Assembly: GCF_901000735.1 (NCBI RefSeq)
Contig: NC_081551.1
Coordinates: forward strand, 9,745,232 to 9,809,231
From: Corylus avellana
Taxonomy: Eukaryota > Streptophyta > Magnoliopsida > Fagales > Betulaceae
Direction: 5' to 3'
DNA: 64,000 nucleotides
Of this stretch, positions 40,932 through 52,727 are shown piece after piece. The notes beneath the pieces were generated by a model. That model did no database searches. It worked only from the letters and a program-made list of their open reading frames with translations, and was not told the DNA's origin. A program made the translations under genes and the position numbers. Position 1 is the stretch's first letter. Each line of letters begins with the position of its first letter.

Positions 40932-42858
40932 GCTGTATTCTCTCATTTAGGAGAGATTAAGATCCCTGAATCTTGTCCTGTGAGGGATGTAGGTTGAAAG
41001 ACGAACCATGGAGTCAATTACCAGTTAATTGATTTTCACAGAGCGTTACAGTAACAGTCTTACTCAAAATGGAATGCCTAGTTCCATTTACTGATTGCAA
41101 ACTTTATACTTTAAGAATATAAGAATTATAAAATATGACCTTGTGTGATAACCATATTACTCACACTCATATCCATATTTAATGTAATCCTAGGACCTTT
41201 CACATACATAACAAAAATTGATAAACTTGATAATAAGCATGTAAAAGACATTTTATATGTTATATGTTCAATTCATTTTAATCAGCGAATATAGCATCTA
41301 TATTCATAACAAACATTTAAATGTCAACACAGATATATAAAATCATTGGGATTCAGGGCATAATCCCAATAATGGGAACAAACGTTTAACCCTCATGGCA
41401 TGAACATCCACATGTAGCATTGTGGGAAAGCCTTTTTCAAGAGAGAATCCAAATCTTTTGTTGAAGAACAACAAGACAATAAATTTCCCTTTGAGACTAA
41501 GTTTATGGATATTATTCTCGAAGTCTTCGGTTGAAACAATTTGGTTGGCATATCAAAAAATATACATGTGTCTTCACAAGTATGATAATAATATAAAATC
41601 AATGACTCAATGATAGGGAGGTAGAGAATTTAGTGACAGTATTCTTAAACTTAATTTTGCTACAAAATATTTCATAGGAGGATCATAAGTCAATATTAAA
41701 TAAGTCAAATGGATTAATTGTTTAATCAAAAATATTTATTGAAGTGCAGTCACAATTATTTAGTGGAATTAATTATGATGAAAAAATTGTTGCGTAACAA
41801 ATGTCAAAGAGACATGATTACGAACATATTTAAGTCAATAATTATTTTTCCTTTTAAGTCTCTCACCAAGCAAATGTAATTTAACCAAAGTTAGGTTTTC
41901 TTATTTATTGGGTTGCTTGTTTTATTTATTTAAAATATGGGCTAGAGATATACAGTGTAGAGATGCATGTATGGAGAATTGGACTTGAGATAAAACTTAG
42001 AAGCCCTCTAGACAAAGAGTAGAATGCATTAGGTCAGGAAAAATTTCATGGGCCTATGTGTTGACTACAATGTGAAAATGACTGGAATAACACCCAGGCC
42101 CTTGACCACTAGAGTGGATGCATGGACCATGGAAATAATTTCCTAGCCCATGCGTTGGAAGCAAAGGAGGTGGAGGCTAGAGTTTTCCAACCCTAGCCGT
42201 CCCCCCATTGTCCTAGTGAATCTGGGATTAACTTCTTATAATCCTATGTGGATTAGAACTATTACTTGTCCCACATTGATCATTTCTCAACCTCTGCTAG
42301 CATGCTAAGCTTGTAAATAGAAAAGAGTCTAAACTCTCAAATCACTCATCAAGTTCCCTTAATAATTAATTTTCAGAAACTCTCTAGACTTCATGGTTAT
42401 TATATTAAGTGACAAAGAATAAAAGTTTAAGATTTGAAGAGTCAAGTAAAAGCCCACAATCTCTTGGTTATTATCAGTCATTGGTGAGAAGATCTAGATA
42501 TCTCATTATCCTTGAGATCTGTCGTGTTCTTGGAGAATGAGCAAAAGACTTTTTCCCAAAGGTAGGTGTGGCCATTGATATCAAAGTAAGTGTTCTTTGT
42601 TCTTAAAAATTAATTTTAAATCCAACTGTTATTTACATGTTCTTCTTAAAGTTGTTCTTGGGCATGAGAATTTGAATTTTCCATTATACAATTTCTTATT
42701 TGCATACATATTCCCATCAGAAAGTTGCTGAGCAACTGTGTCCCAGAGGGTATTTTTGCTAGAAATACTGTATTCTTTGTGCAAAATGAAAATTTTCTCC
42801 ATAGAAAGAAAAAAAAATGTTAGAAAATGAAAGTAGGTATATTTTACAAAAAGGAGGG
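40932..42858. repeat. Copia-like LTR remnant, no gene
   Basis: Non-coding. A segment near 41345-41560 resembles 5230-5380, suggesting the same dispersed LTR-like family. The stretch with TCCCACATTGATCATTT (42268) and the leader-like end near 42560 fit LTR or 5'-leader sequence. Borders not found. Confidence 0.35.
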
Positions 42859-45800
42859 TAGGGGTGTAAACAAGCCGAGCTTGGGCTGTCCGAGCTCGGC
42901 TCGTTTATTTTGGGCTCAAGCTTGAGCTCGAGCTCAAGCTTGACTTGAGCTTGGAAGTGTTGCTCGAGCTCAGCTCGATAGGGTTGGAACCCTGTTCGAG
43001 CTCGAACTTGAGCTCGACTAATATATTCGCCTTAATTTGTTATACCCGATATGTGCCAAATATTGCATATTTAAACTCTTTAATTTACTTTTGTTATTCC
43101 TTTAGCTGTGTTACTATTTGATATTCTGGGTTAGTTTTATATTTTTAGTGTTTTGTAGCTTGCTATGGGAAAACTGCGGGATTTATATGAAAAATTGCAC
43201 ACTTTGGAGAAGCAGCTAATGGACCTGCGATCAAGCGCATAAGCGCCCAGTCCAAAGCTCATCACGTGCTCATGTGTACACCGCATAGGAGAAGTGATGC
43301 TCAAGTGCGCTCGAGTGCACTAAATGTGAGATCAAGCACACCTGTCCGATCTGGCAGCAGTTTTATCTGAATTCAACTTGTAAAACCCTAGTTTTAAGTC
43401 TATAAATAGATAATTATCAAATTAGTTTAGTGAGGCTGCGAATTTCAAGATTTCAAAGGAGAAAGAAGAGAGTTTTAGGGTTTCCTACCTTTTGGATCTT
43501 AGCTTTGTGATTCCATATTTGTAAGTACTCAATTTTCCATTATGAATTCAATTAATCTTATTTTGTCTTCCAATAACATGAGAGGCTAAACCTTCAACTA
43601 AGGTTGAAGATGAAGCCTCATTTATGATTAGCACATCATTCCATGTATGTAATGTTTCCCAATTTAATGATTTAATTGCCCTATTATTTTACTTTAACGC
43701 AATTAGATTGAATAATTCTTAGATATCTTTTGTGATTTAATGATACACTTGATAATTTAAGATTATTCAATACAATTGATTACTTGATTTTTTTTGTTAA
43801 ACATTGGATTTCTATTGTGATTTATTCTCTGGATACAATTGATATTTTGATAAAAATTGAATATTTTCTTGTAATTTACGGATACAGTTAATGATTTATT
43901 ATTTATTGGATTTTTTTTTTTTTTTTTTTTTGTGATTTTGGTTATGTATGGATACATGAGATGTTTTAATTAATTCTTTGATGCAATATTAAAACAAATC
44001 TAAGATTTATATGTGAAAACTTTGGAAAATATTATAGATCATGAAATTATGTTGCTATGAATTTGTGAGTACAAATTCTGAAACCCTAGTTTTTCGTCAT
44101 TAGATTAAATTTAGATTAAATTGCTTATGCTTTTGATTTTTCATTCAAACAATATGCTTTCAAAATTTGGAACTAAGTTATGGTTTAATTAATTTAAATT
44201 TAAAATTGCATTCAAAAATACAATTTTTTATGGGATCGACTCTCATTTGTAATCCATTAACTACAATTAAGTCGTGCCCAGTTAATATAAATTGACACAA
44301 CAATACCCATTTCAGAAAAAACTCGAAACTAGCCTAATAGAATCACAAGCGCTATACCCATTTCAGAAAAAACTCTGAATTAGCCTTGAATATAATCACA
44401 AGCATTATCCAATCAAACCCTCATCCAGAAACATCATTTAACGCAAAATTTATTTACGAAAACGAATACTTGATTCGAACCCATTTCTATTTCTTCGAAA
44501 AAAAGAAAAGAAAAAAGGCTCAAATCCATACCTTTATCCGATAATAAGTGGTACATGATTGTGATGGGAGAAATGGCAGAGACTACAAAAGATACTGAGA
44601 TAGAACAGGAGAAGTGTGGGACAGAGGTGTCGTTCTGTCCTTCTAGGATTGGCCGCGTGAGAGAGAGAGAGAGAGGCAAACGGCTGGATAGTTAGGAGGT
44701 TTAGGGTTGAAAGAGAGGTATATATATATGTTTAAAACGACATAGTTTTGTTTCAATTAGTTTTGTTTTTAAAATGCTTCAAAATGACATTGTAAACTCA
44801 TATGTAAGTTCAAAACGACGTCATTTAAAAAAGTCTGAAAAAATGGTCAAAAAAATAAGACAAAAAATACCCAAATAAATTCGAAAAACATATTAAAAAA
44901 TATTAATTTTTTTTTTAAAAAAAAAAAATTAAAAATGAAAGGGCAACTCACATAAAATATTAAAAAAGAAACAAAATAAAAATGAACACCATCTCATACA
45001 AATAAAACACAATCTCATACATTTATACAAATTGTGTTATTTATTTGTCAGTTTGTTTATTTCAATTTCAATAATTACAATTTTAAAAATTGTGTTTTTT
45101 TTTTAATCATGTATTTTTTTCTTATTTTAGATTAAGTGTTTTTTAAATTACAATGCCAAATGCTTTATGTCACACACACTAATCACTATTATCATATCAC
45201 ATATAATATTATTTAGTTAATATGTCAAAATGTTAATACTTAACACAGGTCAAGTATATAATGTCAATATTAATATATATTGTATCTTATATGTAAACAT
45301 TTATATACTTATATGAATGTATCATTATATGGGTCAATGTTAATTGTTATATACTTCTATCATATGATCTCACGATCACAATTCACGACATGTGATTTAA
45401 ATTCAAATTATTAAGTTTTTACTTATCACAAATTGTGATTATAATGTATAAATTATAAGTAACACATTAGTTACTTAATTATTAATCATTTAATCTAATG
45501 GTAATGCTCAAAATCTAAATCCTAAATTCCTCATGATCTAATGGTCATACACTTATATTTAAATTATATGATCATATTATCTCACAATTCATATTAATAT
45601 TATCTTAGATTTAAGATCATGGGATATACGTTTTCTAGGAATAAAATATCTAATTATAATGCATTGATTAAATAATACAAAAACTTATGCAGATATATCA
45701 TATCATTATATAATGATTAATGATTATGTGATATACGATTCCAGTTTTCAAAGTATAACTATTCAATGATAATACTTTTATTAAAAGACAAAATAACTTG

Positions 45801-46234
45801 TATCATATGATAAAATGATTAATGATAATATTAAATATTTCTTATTATTTACTATATATATATATATATTTCTTATATGTGTTTATATAATATATACATA
45901 TATGTAATATATATACACACATATGTATAAATAACAAAAAATAAACTAACAAAGGTATATATAATATATTTGTTATCATTAAGTAATGTTGATTATATAT
46001 TGTTATTTGTTACTTAATAAAAAATATACGAGTCGAGCCTAATAAACGAGGCGAACCTTATACGAGCTTGCTCACGAGCTTAGCCGAATCAAGACAAGCT
46101 TGCTTCATTTAATATTTGAGCTAGGATTCGTGTTCACAAAACGCTTCATTTAATATTCGAGTCAAACATGAGTAGAAGTTATGTGAGCCAAGCCCGAACT
46201 TACTCGTGAGCGGCCTGCTCTCTTAACATCCTTA
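42859..46234. mobile_element. hAT-like element with 8-bp TSD, GCTCGAGCT-rich ends
   Basis: AAGGAGGG flanks both sides (42851-42858, 46235-46242). Termini TAGGGGTGTAAAC and, inverted, TAAGGATGTTAAGAG. Subterminal regions are rich in GAGCTCGAGCTC-type words (42880-43020; 46030-46210), a hallmark of this common plant hAT group. About 2.1 kb once the nested LTR is removed. The interior is very AT-rich with no transposase. Confidence 0.8.
43047..44302 (+). repeat. Solo LTR nested in the hAT-like element, TSD ATACC
   Basis: ATACC lies at 43042-43046 and 44303-44307. It begins CGATATGTGCCAAATATTGC (T-to-C at the first base) and ends TTGACACAACA. Same family as 35119-36465. It holds GTGCGCTCGAGTGCAC at about 43302. 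Confidence 0.8.
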
Positions 46235-46427
46235 AAGGAGGGTATAGGATTTTGTACTTTTTGATGGTCCAACAAATGTCTACTGGACACTTGCAGTGCT
46301 GGGAACATTATACTATTTAAGCAAAAGACAGAGGTGCAGAGCCAGCCAAGCTATGCTGGGTCCAGTTGATCAGCATCATACATACTCTTTCTTTCATCAT
46401 CCCAAAAAAATTGATTTAGTTGACTTT

Positions 46428-46646
46428 GGATAAAGTTTTCCTTTAAATTGGATCGAAATTTTTTTTTTAATCTACTCTATAAAAGTGACATGTGTCCCTT
46501 GAACATGTGAAATGAACATGTTTTTTTAATAGCAGTAAAAATTCATGTGCATCTCGTATGTTATTATTAAAAAAGGCACGCGTCACTTTTATAGAGTAGG
46601 TTGAAAAAAAATTTTCCAATCTAATTTGGAGAAAAACTTTGTCCAT
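46428..46646. mobile_element. Small inverted-repeat element
   Basis: About 75-bp arms: GGATAAAGTTTTCC on the left and, inverted, GGACAAAGTTTTTC on the right, both continuing into TACTCTATAAAAGTGAC. Flanks TTGACTTT and TTGATTTT differ at one base, a possible 8-bp duplication. Confidence 0.7.
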
Positions 46647-47070
46647 TTGATTTTATAAGCCCTCCTCCTCTTTTATTTCGAATCTAATGATTTTGAAAAT
46701 GTTTTTCGGTGAGGATAATTAGTAATTAGTTTGGGAATTAAAATGGGAATTTGGACATTATTAATTTTGAGATGACCTCACCAATTAATTTTGAGAGTGC
46801 TAATTATAAGTAAAAGAGCAAAAAAAAAAAAAAAATCACGTACCCTTTTTAAATTACCATCCAATTTGTAAGGATTTTTTTATTATTATCAAAATTTTAA
46901 TTTTATTTTTTATTATTATTGTCCTCGAAAGGACATTGGCCCAATTAAAATTTTGGGAGACATTATCAATTAGATTGTAGTTCGAAGGGTATGTGAACTT
47001 TTCCTTAAAATCAAAATAGATTTTTATGTGATTCAAAAAATTTATGAACTAAGACAAAAAAAAAAGAAGG

Positions 47071-47406
47071 TAAAATCCACTTAATCTCCTCAAATTATCA
47101 TCATAATGACAATTTACCCTACAAACTATTAATTGTGACAATTTACCTCTAAAAATACCAAAACAATGACAATGTACCCCTTAATGCTAGCAAAATGACG
47201 AAATTACCCCTATAAAATTTTTAATAAGACAAAAATACCCTTAAAATTTTGAAATTTTTTTTTTTACTATTTTAGTATTTTGTTTTTATTTTAGTAAGGG
47301 TAATTTCGTTATTTTGTTAAAATTATGGGTACATTGTCATTTTTTTGAAGTGTGGGGGATAAATTGTCATTGAGGTGGTAGTTTAAGGGGATTAAGTAAA
47401 CTTTAT
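47071..47406. mobile_element. Small inverted-repeat element
   Basis: Arms of about 130 bp face each other: CCACTTAATCTCCTCAAA on the left and, inverted, TTTACTTAATCCCCTTAAAC on the right, each followed by repeats of the word ATGACAATTTACC/ATGACAATGTACC. Non-coding. Confidence 0.75.
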
Positions 47407-47493
47407 AAAAAAAAAAAAAAAATTGAATTTAAAAAGTTTGGATTACATAATAAATGAAGATGGTGTATGAGATAAAATAGACGTGGGCCGTAA

Positions 47494-47940
47494 GAGCATT
47501 CTCAATGGAAGAGCCAAATGTTACTTTTATCTAAAATAGCTCTTCAAATGTTTATAAAACCCTACATTAGATTAGGAAAAAAAAAAGAAAGTAAAATAAA
47601 TATTTGATTGGAAGAGCTAAAAAAAAGCTAAATGTAACAACACTTTTCAAATGATCTATTTTATTTTTCATTATTTTTCTCACATGTTTTCTCTTTGTTC
47701 TAAATTTTTTTCTACTTTTTCTCTGTATGTTCTCTTTTTCCCAAAAAATTTTCTACTTTTCCTCTTACATGTTCTCTTTTCTAAAAACTTTTTTTACTCA
47801 TAATAATATTTTAATAGAATAAATAAAAATATAGCTAATCAAATATAAAGACATTTAAAAATAACTTAACTAAATTAAATAAAAATAAATTTTAAGAAAT
47901 TATTTTACATAAAAATATGACTCATCTATTAAGAATGCTA
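47494..47940. mobile_element. Tourist-like MITE with TSD TAA
   Basis: TAA at 47491-47493 and 47941-47943. Ends GAGCATTCTCAATGG and, inverted, TAGCATTCTTAATAG. 447 bp, AT-rich, with the size and duplication of PIF/Harbinger-derived MITEs. Confidence 0.7.
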
Positions 47941-47943
47941 TAA

Positions 47944-48884
47944 GATAGATGAAATCTAAAAGAGCTTCTTGGGACCGACCATGACGTATGTGTCATCAGC
48001 GGTAGTTTGCACAAAATGTTGACAACTCTGGGTTGGCCCCCCACGCTTCAACCGTATTACCGTGCATTGCACGTGTTGTATCGCCAGTTTCGTGCCCAGG
48101 TGGGGGGCCCAAGTGGGCATGTAGACAAAATGGGTGAGATGCTTTGTAGGACTCAGATGTCTTTATAGCAACAAAAATACCTCATCATGCCCACGTGAAC
48201 ACCCTCTTCTCTTTTTCTTTTTCTTTTTCTCTTTTTGTCGAAAATTACTATTGAGAGATTTATTTAATTGGCTTGAAATTGTACCAGGTAGAGGACAGTT
48301 GGTCCAAGTCTTTTATGGCGTCTTCTTGTGCAGAATTCCGGCACACTGGCCCCAGTTGTGTAGCATAAATCCATGCTCTTTTTACACTTTTTCTTCAACT
48401 CGAGTTTTCAACTTTCAAGAGCTTTTGGGGTGTCGCCAAAGCCCAAAGGTCCCTAGCATTACTCGTTGCGAAATCAAAATAAAGATCAAAGATTCCCATC
48501 ACACTCGCAGCTTTGACAAACTCAAACTAATTAATAATGGCTGCTGCCTGCCCTGCACATGCAACTGGCACCAATCACAACTATCATTGTGTAAGACTCC
48601 GGTTCCATATTAGAAAGATGAGAAGAAGTCTACATAGAGTTGATGGTTTATAGAGATAGTCATGGGTGCTAAGTCCCACATTGTCTGATTACTAGGTGAA
48701 ATTAGGCTTTATAATGAGTTCTAGGAAAACTCCAAATTGACTAGTCTTTTTGGGGTGATAGCGCATATATGGCTAGCGTTTTTCCTTGGGTCGTTCACTT
48801 TGTTTTCGGTGTGTATTAGTAAGCAGAAACCAGAGATCAAGGTGGAAGCTAACTTAGGATAAAAGAAAAATAATATATAACAAA
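47944..48884. other. Intergenic, no gene identified
   Basis: An ORF at 48134-48613 has no recognisable domain and a CT-rich low-complexity part. The segment 48640-48790 has the phrase AAGTCCCACATTGTCTGATT, common near plant LTR ends, and may be an LTR scrap. Confidence 0.35.
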
Positions 48885-49714
48885 TAGAGGTGAATCAAAA
48901 GACAATTACAGTTAGCGAATATTAACTAAAATTGTCAATCATAATTGCGCAAGTTGTTAGTAAAATTTGTTAATTGTCTCAGCTGTTAGGCGGTTAGCGG
49001 CTAATAATCATAATAACCGCTAACCACCTTTTAAAAGAAAAACCAAAAAAAAAAAAAAAAGTTTGAAAAAAAAAAATTAAAACGACCTCGTTTCTATTGT
49101 AATACCATAATACCCTACAACATATGACATCGTTTTTTAGATTTTTATATATATAAATATAATATATATACAGGCGGTTAGCATTTTTTTAAAACTTAAA
49201 ACCACTAACTGTAATCGTCTAGGCGGGTTAATGGTTTTTCGTAACCACCTTCAAAAGCGATTATCGGTTAACGGTTAATCACCTACCTTTTCACAGAAAT
49301 GTTATCGATTTAACCAACCGGTTGGTTAAATCAGTTTTTTGTGAGCTTTTTATTGGACTTTTAACCGTTGTTAATTGGACCAAAAATTAATTGTTTTAGA
49401 GGCCCAAATACGTTTTGTTGGGCTAAAGCCTAAAATAGCTTATTAAAAATTAGTTATTTTTTAATATATTTTTGGCTAAAATAGCTTATTGAAGCTTTAT
49501 TTTTATTTTATATTGATCCACTACAATATAAAATAAAAACCAAAACGACGTCGTTTTGGTTTCAATAATAAATATAAAATTATAAAAAATTAAAAATTAA
49601 AAAACTTATTGGTCATCTCGGTCATATCCGTTTTTCCATAACAAATTATTAACCGACCGATAAGCTTATCGGTATAAAATTTTTAACCGATTACTCGGTT
49701 AATCTACGCACTCC
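48885..49714. mobile_element. hAT-like element(s) rich in GGTTAGCGGTTA-type words
   Basis: Left end TAGAGGTGAATC and, inverted, right end TAGGAGTGCGTAG. Subterminal words of the GCGGTTAGCGG and AACCGGTTGGTTAA type recur in both orientations, and AAACGACGTCGTTTTGG sits at 49541. No flanking duplication confirmed. It may be two adjacent elements meeting near 49290. Confidence 0.45.
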
Positions 49715-50658
49715 TAAATTTGACAAATCAACATTTGCCCATACTCATGCATCACCAAGTAAGATTTACATGGCAATATTTGAAGTTATATATATATACT
49801 CAGAAATATTCTAACTTGTGCGTCCTCAAGTAACGTGTTATTCCATGATTGGCAGCTTGCACGTAGGACGTATGCAAGTAAAGTCGTGTTGTTTTTCGTA
49901 TTTTCAATTAATATATTTTATAAATTAAGTCACATTTCATGGCGACTGCAGGAAACAATTACTATTGACTCATGTCACAATCTTACCGATACATCCCACG
50001 CATCTCTCACAGCGACAAGCTATTTCAATAATCTCATCCCATATTCATATTTTTATTATTATTATTATTATAAGTTAAAACACATCAAAGAGGCAAAAGA
50101 AAAAATCCTATGATCTATTCACAGTCCTCTTGACCATACAAAATTTCTTCCCCTCTTTAAAGAGGAAGTCTAAGCCTATGCTTGAGAATAGTAATAGCAG
50201 AAGCAGAAGGAAAAAATTTAGCGATTGCAAAAGCAAAAGCGTTGGATTTGTAAAATGAGTATTTTATTAAGAAAAAGAATAGCGATTATTATAAATAGAG
50301 GAGAGTAGAATGAAATAATTATTGTTATTCTTTAGTTTGGTAACAACCCATGTTTTAAGTGAAATTGAATCAAAATTTAATTCAGATCATTCTCCTCGGG
50401 AGTATGTTTGGCAAGACTATTGTGGAATTTCTTTCTAGGATATGTCAGATCATTTTCCTGCTCTCATTTTTGGTAGGTATTTTGTAAGAGCAAAAAAATA
50501 GTATCCACGTAGGACTAGGAAACCAGAAAAATACTATGAAGAACCGTAGCATTTCTCGTAACATTCCTTTTATATATATATATTCCAATATTTGTCCATG
50601 GTACAAGAAGACATGCATATATTGTTCTTCCCGTTTCTTTCCACACATTTTTCTAAAC
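49715..50658. other. Intergenic, no gene identified
   Basis: AT-rich with a TTA microsatellite at 50053-50071. Open frames are short and contain no domain. Confidence 0.4.
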
Positions 50659-50773
50659 TTTTTTTTTTTTTTTTTTTTGACATGTCCACACAAGAGGGGG
50701 GAGGGGGATTCGAACTAGTGACCTCCACTTCATTGAGTGTGGTCCCAGCCAATTGAGCTACCTCTTGGGGACC
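50659..50773 (-). mobile_element. tRNA-derived SINE
   Basis: On the minus strand the body starts GGTCCCCAAGAGG, has a box A-like TAGCTCAATTGGCTGGG and a box B-like AGTTCGAATCCCC, and ends in a long A-tail. The target duplication ACATTTTTCTAAAC flanks it (50645-50658), with the right copy (50774-50802) stretched by a longer T-run. About 95 bp plus tail. Confidence 0.85.
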
Positions 50774-51210
50774 ACATTTTTTTTTTTTTTTTTTTTCTAA
50801 ACTAATCATGTCTTCTTGTGGCATGGACAAACATTGGAATTTGGAAATTGATTCCTAGCAAAAATCCAGATATATATTTTCATAGTGTCTTGGGAAAGCA
50901 TGTATAAGTTGTCTTGATGTCTTATATCTTTTCCGAATTCACAGATTGAATCTTTTTCACATAATTGTAGAATCAGGTATTTATGTTTGAAATCTTTTGC
51001 TCTTTCCTGTTACTATTAATTCTTTCCATATGTGGAATGTGTTTCCATTTTGAACAAAGAAACAAGATATTGATTCTTCGGGGTTGGATAATAGCTAGCA
51101 TATATGTTACAATATAAGAATCCTATGCTTTGAAGGTATCCAAAGAAGAAAATGACCCCAATTAGCCAACAACTCCTAGACTAAAACTTCTCAATTTTTA
51201 TACTTCCGAT

Positions 51211-51796
51211 CCGTTTGTTTCGGCATAAAATGATTTCTAAAAGTATTTTCTATATTTTTCGATGTTTGGTGCCATAAAAAATAATAGTCAATAACAAATA
51301 TTTTCAGTTTGACCGAAAAAGTTTATTTAATTTCTGTAAATAATTTTCATTTTTTTAAATCGTAAACTACTTTTCGAGTTTGAGCTTCTCATTCTTAAAT
51401 CAACAAACCTAGTTAACAACCTGCTCAGACATCACCAGGACCCGGTTGGGCCCTTTCTGAGACCTGATTGAGACACCGCTAGGACCCACCAAGACACCGT
51501 TTGGACCTGCCAGAACACTACCTAGACCCCATCGAGACATTGTCATGACCTGCCGAGGGACCCGACCAGGACCTACCGGGACCTGGGACCTCGCTAGGAC
51601 CCAACCAAGGCCCAGTTTGGATCCCACTAGGACCTAACCGAAGCCTAGCAGGGACCCTACTAGGACCAAGTCTGAACATTATCGTAATTTAAAGTTTAAT
51701 ATGATTGAGTGAAAATATATATATTTGTGTATATCTGTACACTTTAAACGTCGAAAAATATTTTTTGCTAAAAACATTTTACATCAAAACAAACGG
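51211..51796. mobile_element. TIR element with degenerate minisatellite core
   Basis: Ends CCGTTTGTTTCGGCATAAAATG and, inverted, CCGTTTGTTTTGATGTAAAATG, with similarity continuing about 60 bp inward. The centre (51420-51670) is about 15 loose copies of a 15-16 bp GC-rich unit around CTAGGACC/GGGACCTG. No transposase. The target duplication is not clear. Confidence 0.6.
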
Positions 51797-51814
51797 TGTT
51801 CAATGAAATAAGGT

Positions 51815-52100
51815 TTTTTTTTTTTTTTTTTTTTTGGGTATGAATATGAATTTATTGAAGAAACTTAACGAGTACCAAAAAGATTCATAAACAATTCCTT
51901 AAAAACAATATGACTTTAAAGCCAAAAAGGGCCTACACAAGGAAACCTAGGCAACATGAGCAAGCAATTAAAACTAAAAAATTATATATATATAAAATAA
52001 AAAAAGCCCAATAGCCCAATATATACTTGGCCAAAAATATTAGCCGGAGAACCACAAACATGCAACCTTCAGGAATTGAACCCAAAACATAATCTTAGGA
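51815..52100 (-). mobile_element. Retroposed sequence with poly-A tail
   Basis: The minus strand ends CAATAAATTCATATTCATACCC followed by a 20-base A-run (T-run at 51815-51835). This looks like a polyadenylated 3' end inserted by reverse transcription, possibly a truncated LINE. No coding frame. Confidence 0.45.
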
Positions 52101-52681
52101 ACAATGCACCGGGAATTCATGTTTCTCCTTTGAAACAAGTTATTCTCTCACGTCGTCATAATGCGTACAATACAACAACCATCATAATTCTTATGAAAAC
52201 GAACATCAAACAAAAAGATTAAGAATATTCTCCTCCCCAAATTCATAGTAAACACATTTCATCTATTGATGAAGAAAGCAAATAACAACCCCTCATATCC
52301 AAAATAAAATTAATATAAGGTGGAAATAATGTTTTATTATGTCGCGCGCAGAATTAGAATAGTTTGAAGAAAGATATGTCTTATTCATGGGGTCCAATTG
52401 GAATTAATTATAATTAGCAAGTTTTATCTAGTAGAACAAAAACGACAATAGAAGGAAAGATGGAAAGAAATGAAAGAAATATGGTTTATGGTGATTTTAA
52501 TTAATTGGAGAAAGTGACCAAAAGGGTTAAACGACGTCCACCACTCGTCTCAGTTGTTGGCACCTAAACACTCATCCAAACCTTAATTTCTTCTTCGACC
52601 TCTCCAATGGACGGCCTTGGCCTTTCCCTTCTCACCATCTTTTTACTTACTCTCCCTCTTTTACCCCTCATTTTTGTCCTC

Positions 52682-52689
52682 TATAAATA
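52682..52689 (+). promoter_or_regulatory. Probable TATA box of the GA 20-oxidase
   Basis: TATAAATA in a CT-rich context, 39 bp before the chosen start codon. It implies a very short leader of about 10-15 bases. Confidence 0.5.
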
Positions 52690-52727
52690 CCCTCCTCTCC
52701 TCTGCCTCTGCCTCTGCCTTCAAGAAC

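Noticed and set aside
48134..48613. 159-residue ORF as a host gene
   Set aside because: CT-rich low-complexity start, no recognisable domain, no splice-supported extension.
50659..50773. A functional tRNA gene
   Set aside because: Boxes A and B are present, but no acceptor stem closes, the A-tail and target duplication point to a SINE.
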